This document shows, piece by piece, positions 1-10,700 of a stretch of 64,000 bases of DNA; within the stretch, counting starts at the first letter, position 1; each line of letters begins with the position of its first letter. Under the pieces are notes generated by a model. The model saw only the letters and a program-made list of their open reading frames with translations. It searched no databases and had not been told where the DNA came from. This stretch comes from Blepharisma stoltei (Eukaryota > Ciliophora > Heterotrichea > Heterotrichida > Blepharismidae): positions 310,001 to 374,000 of the forward strand of contig CAJZBQ010000036.1 in NCBI GenBank assembly GCA_914767885.1, read 5' to 3'. The translations under genes and the position numbers were made by a program.

Positions 1-177
1 ACTTTAAATTGATGAATAATCTTCTGAATATTTCAGTTTTATATCAACAAACAATTTTGATAATCATGTTATGTTGGTCTTATAGATTATTTTTGTTTGA
101 TCATAAATAATAAATTAAAATATAGCAGCTGAAATAGTTTTAAGCTCAAACTAGATTAGGAGTAAATTAATAAATTA

Positions 178-2102
178 CTATTCCATATTAGATTCTTCTA
201 TTGTAAAATTAACAGAATGTTTTCGATTTTGTGTTTCTCGCATGAGCACAGTAAGCTCTCCTCTTGCTTTTGTTTGGTTCCTTTTCACTAGCCATTTTGC
301 TTCTTGTGTTTCCTCAGTTTCAATCTAATTTTTTTTTACCGTTGGAATGGGATTAAAGTTCAAATTCTTTTTTAAGTCCATTAAATCATTGAAGAACTTT
401 GGCTTTTCTTCACCTTGAGATTGCAAATCAGCTTCTTTGTCGATTGCATTCCCTTCATCTCTATCAGATGATATTGTTTCTGCAATATACGATAAAGGTA
501 TGTTTTTATTCTCTAAAAGATTCATTAACTTTTGGCTTATATCAGTGTCCAGGTTTTTATTTTGCTTTTTTTAAGTTTGAGATTTTCAAGTCTTTCATAT
601 TCCTCGTCCGCATCAAAATTACTTTTAGCATTGGGATCATAAGGACAATTTTTCTCATCATGTCCAGTTTCTGTGCAACTCTAAATAACTATTACTGTAC
701 AAAATTGCTGCTTTCGTAGTCGCATCTCTTCTTGCATTAATTCCTCTTCTTCATCTTTAGCAATATGCTGAGAAGTTCTACAACCTTTAGCATTTTCTCC
801 TTTCCTTCCACAGCACCATCACATCGCACCTGAATACTGGCTTGTGTGAATTTGGCAAGACCAATTGAAGTTTTCATTTTCAAAAAAGAATTTTTTGCAA
901 TTTTTGCACACCTTTTCTTCTATTTCTCCATTTCGATTAACTTTGAAATTTGTGATTTTGTCTCTCATTCTATCAAATTGATCAGATAAAGCATCATAAT
1001 TATTTTTAATGTCTTCATATTTTATCTGAAGCTTTTCTTTTTCTTCTCTTTCTTTTGCCATCTCGTCTTTTATTTGCTGTACTTTCTCTTTAAATCGACA
1101 TATAAATTTATCTCTATCATTTTTCATATAGTCTTTCATTTCAGCAATTTCTATCATATCTTTAGATAGGATTTGATTTTGCTCAGTTAGGGTTTTTAGT
1201 GAGTTTATTAATTCAGTTTCATATAAAGCTAACTTTTTGGAGCTTTCAACAAAGGTAGCAAAATCTTTTGTTGTAATTTCTTCAGTTCGTCTTACTTTTA
1301 GAAGATCTTCGATACAGGTTTGTAAACCTATTAGACGATCACCCATTATTTGATTTTGCATTTCTACTAAATCATTAAACCGAGCAATTTTTTGCAGCTC
1401 AGAAGAAAGCCGATCATTTACCATTTTTTCATTCAGGCATTCTGCTGAGTATTCTTCTAGCTTCGATTCACATATGGCTAACAAATTTTTATACTGGTCG
1501 GCCTGCTCGTTCAGGAAAACAATTTTCAATTCTAATTTTTGATACATTTTCAAGTTTTGGTTAAGTTGAAATTTTAGCAGTTCGAAATTTATTTCCAAAT
1601 CTTCGTATTTAGATTTTAAAATGGACAGCTCAGATTCTGAAATAATTTTAGCTTGTTCTGAATCTCTCATTTTCCTAGTGCAGTCATCAAGCTCGGTTTT
1701 TACTTTTTCGATTTCGCTCATAAGTTTTTCGCTGAGTTTTAATTCACCATATACACTTGTCTCTGCAGTTGTTTCTCGACTCTCCAAAATGTCAGCACGC
1801 GATTTTGAAATATCAAGTGATTTTCCGTGAGAATGCCTTTTTGACAACCCCCTTGTTTTACATTCAAACATAGGCAGCAAATATGATTTTACTACTTTTG
1901 CGGCGATTTCTGGTTGAATTTCCATTATGGGCTTTAGCTTCCTTTTTTTTAGCTTGCTTGAAATAGTTTGCTGGCTTGCTTGTGTCGACAAATTTGCTTT
2001 TTCGTTGTAGATATTTTGATAAACTTTGTGCTTTAATAGTGGATTTGCTAATGGCAGCATAGAAAATGAGCAACTGAGATTATCGCTTTTTGAAAATGAC
2101 AT
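178..2102 (-). CDS. Coiled-coil protein with CHORD-like and CCHC zinc motifs
   Basis: About 630 residues. Residues ~110-400 are heptad-rich coiled coil. They are followed by a Cys/His cluster (CKNCKKFF, then CQIH, then WWCCGRKGENAKGC) that resembles a CHORD-type zinc module. A zinc knuckle C-x2-C-x4-H-x4-C (CTSCTETGHDEKNC) follows. TGA at 819-821 is read as Trp. Two 15-nt introns, 681-695 and 325-339 (GTAATAGTTATTTAG and GTAAAAAAAAATTAG), restore the frame. One base is missing in an A-run near 567-573; adding it opens the frame to the TAG at 178-180. That is probably an assembly error, less likely a real frameshift. The role is unknown; nucleic-acid or protein binding through the zinc knuckle is an inference. 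Confidence 0.8.
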
Positions 2103-2140
2103 CTAAAAAAAATTATGATTTTTAAAATCTTATGATTAAA

Positions 2141-4312
2141 TTAAGAGTCATCAAACCTGAATTCGCAGTTTCTGATTTCAGTGCCGTCTTTATTCGTAGC
2201 TCCAGCATATATATTTGTGCTTCCAAACCTCAGTGTGACTTTAACAGTCTTATCTTCTACTGACTGGAAAGGTCTCCCTATATCAATTGTAAGTTCTCCA
2301 AGCTGTTCTACCCCTTCTTCATCGACAAAATCGACATCTCTAGACTCAGTGCAGTAAAAAATAATCCTCATGACAGTTTGTCTTGATCTTACTGGACAAT
2401 ATGTTTTTGTATGCACTTCTTCAGCACCTACAGAATCTCCAGCTCTGACAAAAGGATCGAAAACGTCTTCACAGAAATCTTCTCCTTCAATTATGACTTT
2501 TTTGGTTTCTGGGTGTCTTTCAGGGTCAAATGTGGTAAGGGTATTTATCCCATATGTTTTTTTGACAATTCTAGAAGTTATAGAGTGGGGGTCAAGGCCA
2601 AATAGGCAAGCTCCTCGGACTACGCTCACTTGTGGACGTCGAGGGACTAAAACTTGCAGCTGCTCAGTTTCGAATTGCTTTTTTATTTCTTGCTTAAGGA
2701 ATGGACTTTCAGAGAACCCGCCAACCATAAAAATAAAGCCTAACTGTTCGCCTTTGGCATCAACTTGAGATTTCAGCTGAGCCACTTTTGACTTTATGTT
2801 TTCAAAAAGAGGCTGGAAAAATGAAGCCATAAGAGGGGTAGGCAGATCTAAACTTGACGAGCCTCTTTGTTTTAGCTCAAACTCTGGTGGATGAGCTTTA
2901 TTATAATTCTTAACCAAATTCGACAAAATTTGTGCAGTTAAATCTTCGCCCATGTAGCTCAGCTGCAATCTTGATCTTTCATCAATTCCAGGACAGAACT
3001 TCCTTTTAAGCATTTCAAAGTGTTTCAAAATATCTAATCTTCCTACAGCATTTCTCATATATTTCCCAAACAATTCTTCCCCAAAAAATTCTTTCATAAA
3101 TTCTTCAAAATAAACATCTACGAATTTTGATCCCCATTCACATCCACCACTTGACGGCAACAGTTCTTCGCATAAAAACTTTTCTTCAGGCTCGCATAAA
3201 AGCTTGTGCACTGTTATATCGACAGTCCCCCCTCCACAATCCAGCACCATGACAACAGTGTTTTTGGTCATTTGCTGCTTAATGCTTTCTTCACTATCTT
3301 CTCTAACTGAAATTGAGGCTCCTTCAGGCTCTAAACACAACAGGAGATTAGGTGAATTTAGCTCTGTTATAATTCCAGCCTCAACACAGGCACTTCTCAT
3401 AAACTGCTTATGCTCTTCACTTCATAATGCAGGCACCGTTAGCACCCACATGATTTTTGTTTTGACGACTTTTCCGACTTGTTCTGATAATTTTTGAATA
3501 GCCTTGTCAGATATAAATCGCAGAGTTTCCGAAATCACAGTCATCAGTGGCATTTCGCGGCCATCTACAGAGACTGCATTGCTATGAAGATGGAGAAGAT
3601 GCATTTTGTACGTTTGAAAAAGCAATGCACTTTCCCCATCGTCTATTATTTCTGCATATTGCTGAAGTGCTTGCGACCCAAATGCCAAAAACTTGAAATT
3701 CGTGTCAAAGAGAATCTTATCTTATCTCATTAAATTTATAACGTTTAACGTCCACTACGGTAGCCGTTTCCAGAGCTGCCACCATATTTGTCCACGTGTC
3801 GGGCCAATGGACCTCTGGATCGATACACTTCATTGCGCCAGGGCACGGGCGTGTATGGCGTTCCGGCTTCGACGGGCTGCGTTACTTTGCCTTCCTTGAC
3901 TCAGCTTCTGCGCGTGTTCCGCCTAAGGGTCACCTTCCTCGGGTGCGCTGAAGGTAAAACTTCGAGCCTCTTTATATAATTGGAGCAGTGCCTCGGCTTA
4001 TCTGCCAGAGTTAAACTGCTATTGCTGTACAGAAGTCCTCAAAAGAAAACCTAACCCCATAAATAAAATTGCTTGAGGGAGAGAAAATTAGCGGAGCTAA
4101 TCACTCGAACCAAATGCCATTTTATTTATGTGTCAAAAGAGAATCGCTGTGATAGCTTTTTGATCGTCTGTGTCATCGCATGGATTAAAAACTTCAATTC
4201 GGGCTTTACCGTTTTCCTTGAGACGAGGAGTAATTGCATAGCCAGATGCGCCTGTACCGAAATCAATTGCAATGATGTGGGTGTATGAGGAATCTTCCTT
4301 GAGGATTGCCAT
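2141..4312 (-). CDS. HSPA12-type Hsp70-family ATPase
   Basis: An atypical Hsp70 of the HSPA12A/B group, about 580 residues after removal of an insertion. The N-terminus has the phosphate-1 motif (IAIDFGTGASGYAI). The middle has the phosphate-2 motif (VMVLDCGGGTVDITVHK) and an adenosine motif (GFIFMVGGFSESPF). TGA in VPALWSEEHKQF is Trp. The start at 4312 is chosen because the phosphate-1 motif follows about 15 residues later. HSPA12 proteins lack the classic Hsp70 substrate domain, and so does this one. The exon is broken at 3702-4145 between KAITAILFD and TNFKFLAFGSQA. Removing 429 bp between the direct repeats restores the frame exactly. Confidence 0.88.
3702..4145 (-). mobile_element. IES in the HSPA12 gene, retroposon-like with ~15 bp direct repeats
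   Basis: GC-richer than its surroundings and without a coding frame. It is flanked by GTGTCAAAGAGAATC (3702-3716) and GTGTCAAAAGAGAATC (4130-4145). On the minus strand the 3' end carries a GATAAGATAA tail directly before the repeat. The motif GGACGTTAAACRTTATA near this end recurs in the element at 28.7-28.85 kb, so the two are related. Excision from repeat to repeat restores the host frame. Confidence 0.75.
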
Positions 4313-4447
4313 GCTTGAATTAATAATTGAATTTAAATTTCGAAGGAAATGGAGCTGCTGGGTTAAGTGGAGGAGGATTTTAAAAATTATGAAGTAATTG
4401 AATGATATCTTATAAAAGAGAAAAAGAATTATGAATGAAATTAATAG

Positions 4448-6028
4448 TTAATTACCTAGAACATAAATTTTTGAAGCAGGAGCGTTGTTAATTCTCAACT
4501 CAACACATGTCTGGCTACCTTCAAATTTTGGTAACTTTTTGTAAGTTAGAACTCTTTCTTAATTGCATTTAATTATATTATAGAAACTCCCCTGTCGGGA
4601 ACGAAGATCCTTGCTCACTTCCATAACGCTCCACTCGCCCACTTTGCCGACAATCGTCTCATGGCCTTCAAAGTCTTGCTCCTGCCAGACATGGTCCAGT
4701 GCATGCTGCCTGGTAGTCGGAAAGTTTGGGTCATACATCAACAGAGTTGCCCACCATTGAAATTCAAAAGGGTTGAATTTTCTGGTCGACTGTAACTCCT
4801 AGTTTCACTCTGGGAAATAGACCGGATTTGTCAAGGCGAAAGCTATTGGCACTGCTGGGAAATCTATTCCCAGCTTCCGGCTCATCTCCCTCTGAGGTAA
4901 AAACTTGGCATTGGAGTAAAGCTTGTGTTTGCCAAACCCCACATTGCACTTCACCAAACCATAGAAAACCTAGCTGGGTGCACATATCAAACGCCAGCCT
5001 CCCTTCCTCAAGGTCCAACACGCTTTCGGGTTCAGCTACAGAGTTAAGAGGGTGCTGATTGACCACGACATTTTAATGCATATGTAAGGTCTAACTCCAA
5101 ATACAGAAAATTTGCCCAGGGGTTTCGATTCCATATATCTAGGGTTATCTTTTGGCCACCAGAAAAGCTCAGGTGCATATTGATTGGAAGTATGGCTAAC
5201 GATTTTAAATGAAAAGTGTTCTTGAGACTCCTGAATCGCTCTAATTGACATCAAGGAAACGTTACATATATTACTCACTATCCTTCCAAAGGCAAGAATT
5301 TTGAAATTTAATATTTGAAACTGGTGCAATGCGTCATATTGAAACTCAATTTTAAGGTCTATTGAAGAATTGGGCTTGATTTTTGGCAGCTTTTTATAGC
5401 AGCGTGCAGTTTTTTCTTCATAAAGTATAAGCGAATCAAACTCATGATAGGTTTTATTGTTGATATGGATCTCATGCTGGCCCCTATCTTTACTTTGCTC
5501 CATCAAAAGCTCTAAATGTGAGTCTTGAAGCTGTGAAGGAAACTTCAATAGCTCAGATTCAATAAGTATTGAGTTTGTTGACTTGGGAATATTTATTATT
5601 TTATTGATTTCTTTTATTTCTTCTTTGAGATTGTTGATTTCTTTAATTACCTTTTTTTCGTCCCTCAAAGGATTAACAGCAGCAACGAAATCTAATGAGA
5701 CACTGGAATCTGGCCCACAATCATACTGCATTTTATTTTTCGCCTGATCTGCAGTATGAGAAATTAAAGCGAGGCTATCTTTAATGTTTTGTTGAAGTTG
5801 CTTGCAAGAATCATAGCGTTTTATTCTTTCGATTTTTTCGTTAGCAATACTCAATATTACTGCTGGCTGTGAAGTATAGAGAAGTTCCGATTTTCGTTTT
5901 TCTCTGGTGCTAGCATCTTCTTCCTCAATGTCAATTGCATAACTTTGATAGATATCCATATCTTGCTCGACAGAAAATACTGATTCTGACTTAAAATTAC
6001 CTGAAATTGATTGTACTTGAGACTCCAT
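4448..6028 (-). CDS. Conserved-looking protein of unknown function, IES-interrupted
   Basis: About 345 residues once 543 bp are removed. The N-terminal third is acidic. Residues ~125-160 are a short coiled coil rich in Lys/Glu/Ile. The C-terminal half is beta-rich (SSIDLKIEFQYDALHQF, LPKFEGSQTCVELRINN), as in an adaptor or immunoglobulin-like fold, but I do not recognise a named family. The open frame stops at 5036 inside a GC-rich insertion and resumes at ~4540. Joining the two CTTACA copies gives GVRPYKKLPKFEGSQ, in frame, ending at TAA 4448-4450. A short related phrase (CYKKLPKIKP) occurs earlier in the same protein. Confidence 0.7.
4540..5088 (-). mobile_element. IES (543 bp), GC-rich, direct repeat CTTACA
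   Basis: Bounded by TGTAAG at 4540-4545 and 5083-5088. Weaker similarity extends to about 15 bp (TGTAAGttagAACTC against TGTAAGgtctAACTC). No convincing coding potential. Base composition differs sharply from the AT-rich host. Removal restores the frame of the surrounding gene. Confidence 0.7.
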
Positions 6029-6584
6029 TTTAAGTTTATAAATCTACAAAACTAGATGTTTTTAAATTTTATTATGATTTATTGATGGGGATCTTGAAAA
6101 ACTTTTTATTTTTAGATTAAGATCAATTCCTAAATGCAGTTTGAAATATTGATGACTAAAATTCATACTTACTCCCTCCCTATCCTTGATCTAATGGGAT
6201 TGATAAAAAGATTTTGTATAATTTTTTCCAGAAGCTGTTTTAAGCCTATCCTTGATCAAACTCTAGTAAATCCTAATATATAATGAAGGAGTTATGAATT
6301 ATTAGAAATAAAAATTGCTTTCAAAATCAAAGAATTTTAACAGAGAATAATAAAACAAATAATTGCTTAATAAATTACGTCTTATATAAATATCGAATTA
6401 GATTGAATAAAATTAAATCCTTTAAAATATTCATATTTTTACACATCATAAATTTATTTCCATTATTCTTATTTTTTATAATATGATCCAGTTTTACAGT
6501 AAGTCCCTTATACAACCATTCTAATAAGTTTCTTCTATTTCCAAACCGATTGAATTATCTTGACTAATATGATATGGTAAAAAT
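6029..6584. other. Divergent intergenic region
   Basis: AT-rich spacer between a leftward gene and the rightward P1 gene, so it should hold both promoters. I see no RNA gene, clear repeat or IES-like ends. Confidence 0.5.
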
Positions 6585-6953
6585 ATGGCCTCTGTAGCAC
6601 GCACCGAACTCTCCAAAGCCGAGCACGACGAACTCAGCTGCGTTTTTGCTGCCTTAATTCTTCATGACGAAGGTGTAGAAATCACAGCCGAAAAAATACA
6701 GAAATTAGTATCAGCCTCAGGAAATGATATTGAGAAATATTGGCCTCTTCTTTTCTCTAATGCTCTTAAAGGACAAGATGTAAGCAAACTTCTGAGCAAT
6801 CTAGGAAGCGGAAGCGCTGCATCAGCACCAGCCTCTGCTCCTGCAACTTCAGGAGAAACCAAGACAGAGGAAAAGAAAGAAGAAAAGAAAGAAGAAGCTG
6901 AAGAAGAAGTCCTTGATGGAGGTATGGATCTGTTTGGAGGAGATGAATGGTAA
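6585..6953 (+). CDS. RPLP1: 60S acidic ribosomal protein P1
   Basis: 122 residues, normal for P1, in one uninterrupted exon. The N-terminal helical dimerisation domain (ELSCVFAALILHDEGVEIT, IQKLVSASGNDIEKYWP) is typical. An Ala/Ser/Pro hinge and an acidic Lys/Glu tract follow. P1 pairs with P2 on the ribosomal stalk and recruits the GTPase elongation factors. The end is unusual: GGMDLFGGDEW instead of the near-universal GFGLFD, so only a rearranged form of the stalk tip is present. The start is chosen by homology; 30 bases upstream contain no other ATG in frame. Confidence 0.95.
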   Translation: MASVARTELSKAEHDELSCVFAALILHDEGVEITAEKIQKLVSASGNDIEKYWPLLFSNALKGQDVSKLLSNLGSGSAASAPASAPATSGETKTEEKKEEKKEEAEEEVLDGGMDLFGGDEW

Positions 6954-7515
6954 TAGCTTAACAAATTCTTTTTATTATTCAGAAGTTCTTATTAGTTAAA
7001 GCTGTGTGTTAGCTCACACCCCTTAAACTGAAAAAAAAAGTAATAAAATGTTATTTTTTGGTGAATTAGTCTTTAATTTAGATAAGAAATTTTTATATTT
7101 ATAAGCAAAATTAATAAATTCCATTAAATAGCTTTGATACCTAAAATAATATCAATATAATTGAAAATTTAACTATAAATTTTTTTTTTTTTGCAAATGA
7201 AACCCCCTTTTAAGTAATAAAAAATTTAATTTTTACAGGCAAAAATAATAACTTTTATGTAAATAGCTTTGATACCAAATTTAATGTCACTAAAAATGAA
7301 AGTTTACCTATAAATTGTTCTTTTCTACAAAAACGAGTGTAAATAGAGCACTTTTTAAGCAAAGCTAACACTTTGATGCTATAGAATTTTATAATTAATT
7401 CATAAATTTTTGTTACATAAAAAATTAATACCTTTTAAATTAGCATAGATTTTTTGTTTCAATTTTAAAAAGGGAGTAGGTAATTATCAATCTTTTACGT
7501 GATTCGTGGGAAATC
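6954..7515. mobile_element. Intergenic MITE-like element (about 7010-7477)
   Basis: Between P1 and the helicase. The left end (CACCCCTTAAACTGAAAAA) and right end (TTTTTGTTTCAATTTTAAAA, then AGGGAGTA) are inverted versions of each other and match the MITE at 54.6-55.0 kb. TA dinucleotides sit at 7010 and 7476. Inside, AATAGCTTTGATACC occurs twice (~7129 and ~7262). No coding potential. Confidence 0.6.
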
Positions 7516-10311
7516 TTAAGAATTATTTTCGTCTGAAATTCTTTTTTTTAAGCTTGCCATAAGCTTATGCCGCTTTATTTTATTTGCCAATTCACTTTTT
7601 TCTTCGGTCTTCGCTATTTCCTTGCTGCTCTCTCTGAATTTTATAGGCTTTTTCCCTTTCTTTTCTTTATTCACTTCATTTTCTCTTTTTAGCTCGATTT
7701 TCTTCATTTCCTCTTCATGAAGCATTTGTTTGGCTTCACTGTTTGCTTTACTAATTTCATCATGAGCTTTTTCTAGTAGTTCTTGATTTAGTGTAATAGA
7801 CGGTATAGACTGTTTGACAGCTTTTCTCAACTGTGATCTCTCATTTGGTGTGCAAAGGCTAATGCTTATCCCACTCAACCCAGCTCTTGCAGTCCTTCCA
7901 ATTCTATGCAGAAGCCTTTGAATTTCTCTAGGAATATTCATATTAATCACAGCTTTCACAGGCAAATCAAGCCCTCTGGCAGCAAGATCAGTTGTTATTA
8001 AGATATCAATATCACCATTTTGGAAGTCATTCACAGCACTCAGTCTTTGCAATTGTGTCAAATTACCATGAAGCTCTCCTGATTTTTTCCCTAAGACTTG
8101 CAAAATCAGATGCAGTCTGTGGCATTCTTTTTTTGTTTTTACAAAAACAATGACGTCTTTGGGAGTTTCGTGATTTAGTAGATATAAAACAACTGCTTCT
8201 CTATTCATCTCATCTTTAATTCTTACAATTTTTTGGTCTAAAGTGTCTGGAACTCCGGATTTCCCTATTTTTACAGCAGATTTCAAAGCCAGCTTTGATA
8301 GACCTTTAACGCTGTCATTCATGGTTGCAGAGGCTAAAATTGTTTGCCTGGTGCTTGGAAGTTTATCAATGATTTCATTGATTTCTTTAATAAAGCCCAT
8401 GTCAAGTAATCTGTCAGCCTCGTCAAGGACAAGAAATTCGATATTTTCACATATAAGCTCTTTTGTGTTGTTTATATGGTCGAGAATTTTTCCTGGAGTT
8501 CCTATAACTATTTCTGGCATTTCCTGCAGCAAATTAGCTTCTTTTGTTGAGCTTGCCCCTCCCATTACTACTTGGCAATTTAGTTTAGTAAACTTCCTCC
8601 CTCCTTAATGAGCGAACAAAACCATTGGAAAAATCCCTATTTTTGCTCAAAACTCAACTCTCTATAAGAGAGAAAACAAAAATGTTTTTAATATAAAAAA
8701 ATTTTTTATGAAAAAATATTTTGATATAACGATGACCCCCCCCTCAATCTTCATGTCTATTGCAACAAAAATGCAATTTTTTAATATAAAAATTTTATAT
8801 AAAAAAATAATAATTTTCATGTCTCTTGAAACAAATTATATATAAAAAAAATAATAATTTTTCATGTCTCTTGCAACAAATTATATATATTAAAATGGCG
8901 ACACGTGTCAGCCTGCCCTCTTGGCGCAGCATTCCAGACCTTATGGCTAATGCGAACTGGGACGGACCCCGAGCCGAGAATCAGACGCAGACTCAAGAAG
9001 TGTATATCCGGGCAGATTTTGGCTGCTTTCCTGTGGTTGGAAATAGATTAGCTCAACAACGTCCTTTTGATCCGAGGACCCATGGGCATTCCTCTACCGA
9101 GAAACTGGGGTTTTTGCTCAGGCCACAGGGGAACAGTCTTTTTCGTGTAGCTGTAGAAGGAAGGTACTTTGACACCCGATAGACTCTAAGGATCCTTGGA
9201 ATCAAGCTACTCCAATTGCCCGTAGCAGGGACGCAGAAATCCATAAGCCGCCCACTCAAGACTGAAGCCGCAAGGCAAGGAGGAGACAGAAGGTACCAGA
9301 AGGGCACTCGTAAGAGGAATAGACCCTCTGGGCTGGAATCGAAAAGCGGTAGAACCATCTGCACGGGAGGTCTTTGGTGACTGTGCCACCAATATGGCTA
9401 GCGCCTGTCTATAATAATCCTCTTGCAGCAAATTTTAGATGCGCATCTTAAATTTTTCTGTACTTTTTAGCTAGATAAGTTTAATAAAATGGCGAGCAAT
9501 GACAATAGCCGTCCAAATCTCGATGAGAAGGTCATTGACACGCCTACAGCAGCGCTGTTTTATGGGGTTTTTGAGAAACTCACCTAGAGAAAAATGCATT
9601 AATTTTTTTTTATAAAAATGTTGTGTTGCAGTAGGCATGAAAATTTTTTCGAAAAATTTTTGTTGCAGTAGACATGAAGATTGAGGGGGGCGTCATCGTA
9701 TATAAGTGATAAATTAGTATAATTTTAAGACATAAATTTTCCAAAATTAAATTAATATTTGTTTCCAATTGGGATTTTTAAAAAAAAAAATTGTAATAAA
9801 ATTTATATATAAAATTTTTAATTAACCCCTGTCTGGAACGAACAAAATTTTTTTATTTGCTCGCGGACAGAGAAGAGCTAGCAAAACTTTTTATCATAGA
9901 ATGTGTTTGCTGGCTTAATTCTCGAGTTGGACTTAATACGAGTACCTTTGTGGTAAATCGTACTCTACTACTAAGCAGCTTGCTTAGAATCGGCAAACCA
10001 AATGCAGCTGTTTTACCTGACCCTGTTTGAGCACACAAAATTACGTCTTTTCCTTTCAACACTTCTGGTATTGATTGTTCTTGGATTTTCGTTGGACATG
10101 TAAACCCCATTTCTTCACAAGCCCTTATTAGTGGCTTTGATAATCCTAATTCCCAAAATGTATTTTCGCTCTCGTTGATGGCTGTGCTTTCTCGACTCCT
10201 TTTATTTCCAACTCTTAGCTCACCTCCTACATTTGAGTTATTGAAGGTTCAATTTTGTGCTTTTGTGTCATCTTCAAGGTCATCAAAAAAGCTGGACTTA
10301 GAAAATTCCAT
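7516..10311 (-). CDS. DDX27: DEAD-box RNA helicase, DDX27/Drs1-like, IES-split
   Basis: About 501 residues after IES removal. Motifs in order: F and Q motif ([30 protein letters not shown]), I (AQTGSGKT), Ia (PTRELS), GG, Ib (TPGK), II (DEAD), III (SAT), V ([10 protein letters not shown]), VI ([10 protein letters not shown]). The sequence after motif III ([30 protein letters not shown]) is closest to Drs1/DDX27, which acts in 60S ribosome assembly. The usual long acidic N-terminus is missing; this copy has only ~70 residues before the Q motif. A Lys-rich tail may give nucleolar targeting. TGA is Trp in QNWTFNN. The gene is cut between KSFA and TKLNCQ by the IES at 8589-9880. Confidence 0.92.
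8589..9880 (-). mobile_element. Composite IES (1,290 bp) in the helicase gene
   Basis: TA at 8589-8590 and 9879-9880. A cut from TA to TA gives AGT TTT GCT ACT AAA CTA (SFATKL), exactly in frame. The ends are of the MITE type: CTCCTTAATGAGCGAACAAAACCATTGGAAAAATC on the left and GAACAAAATTTTTTTATTTGCTCGCGGACAG on the right. The middle carries a second, GC-rich element (8868-9437). It also has tandem copies of a CATGTCTCTTG(A/C)AACAAATTATATATA unit at ~8750-8890. Confidence 0.88.
8868..9437 (+). mobile_element. Retroposon-like element nested in an IES
   Basis: About 550 bp, GC-rich, flanked by CTCTTGCAACAAATTATA (8868-8885) and CTCTTGCAGCAAATTTTA (9420-9437), an 18 bp direct repeat with two mismatches. 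A TAATAATCC tail precedes the right repeat. The body is the same family as 60576-61150, in opposite orientation; shared stretches include AGGCAAGGAGGAGACAGAAG and CATGGGCATTCCTCTACCGAG. ORFs in it are shadows. Confidence 0.75.
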
Positions 10312-10324
10312 ATTCCCTTGTTAA

Positions 10325-10587
10325 TAGTTGGCCAAGCACAAATGGAACCCCTACCTACCCCCCCACTCCCCCTTATATGAAGCTATCTTTATGGAAAATT
10401 GATATAAATATTTAGCTAAAATGCTAATAAAGTAAACTACTTTGCATATTCTATTGTTTTTGAAGGCAAGAATTATGTTTGTTTTACTCCTAAATCTGTA
10501 TTATATAAATTCAATGAGCATTTATTTCAATTTTTTATATTGATAAATGAAGATAGGTGGGTCTCATTTGTGCTTGACCAAATATTA
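10325..10587. mobile_element. Intergenic MITE with ~25 bp terminal inverted repeats
   Basis: TTGGCCAAGCACAAATGGAACCC at the left and its near-complement GGGTCTCATTTGTGCTTGACCAAA at the right, flanked by TA. The interior is AT-rich and non-coding. It lies upstream of the helicase start, between that gene and importin alpha. No other copy was found in the window. Confidence 0.6.
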
Positions 10588-10700
10588 GGAATTTTAATTT
10601 AATTTTGCATCAAAATTTAAGACAATTTTAAAGCTTTTAAATTAAAATTAATATTATTAAGACTTTTAAACCTTAAAATTATAGATAAGATTCAAATTAA

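Noticed and set aside
8826-9431. Open frames of 74-118 codons around 9 kb
   Set aside because: They lie in the GC-rich nested element; both strands are open because of base composition, and none matches the homologous copy's frames at 60.6-61.1 kb.
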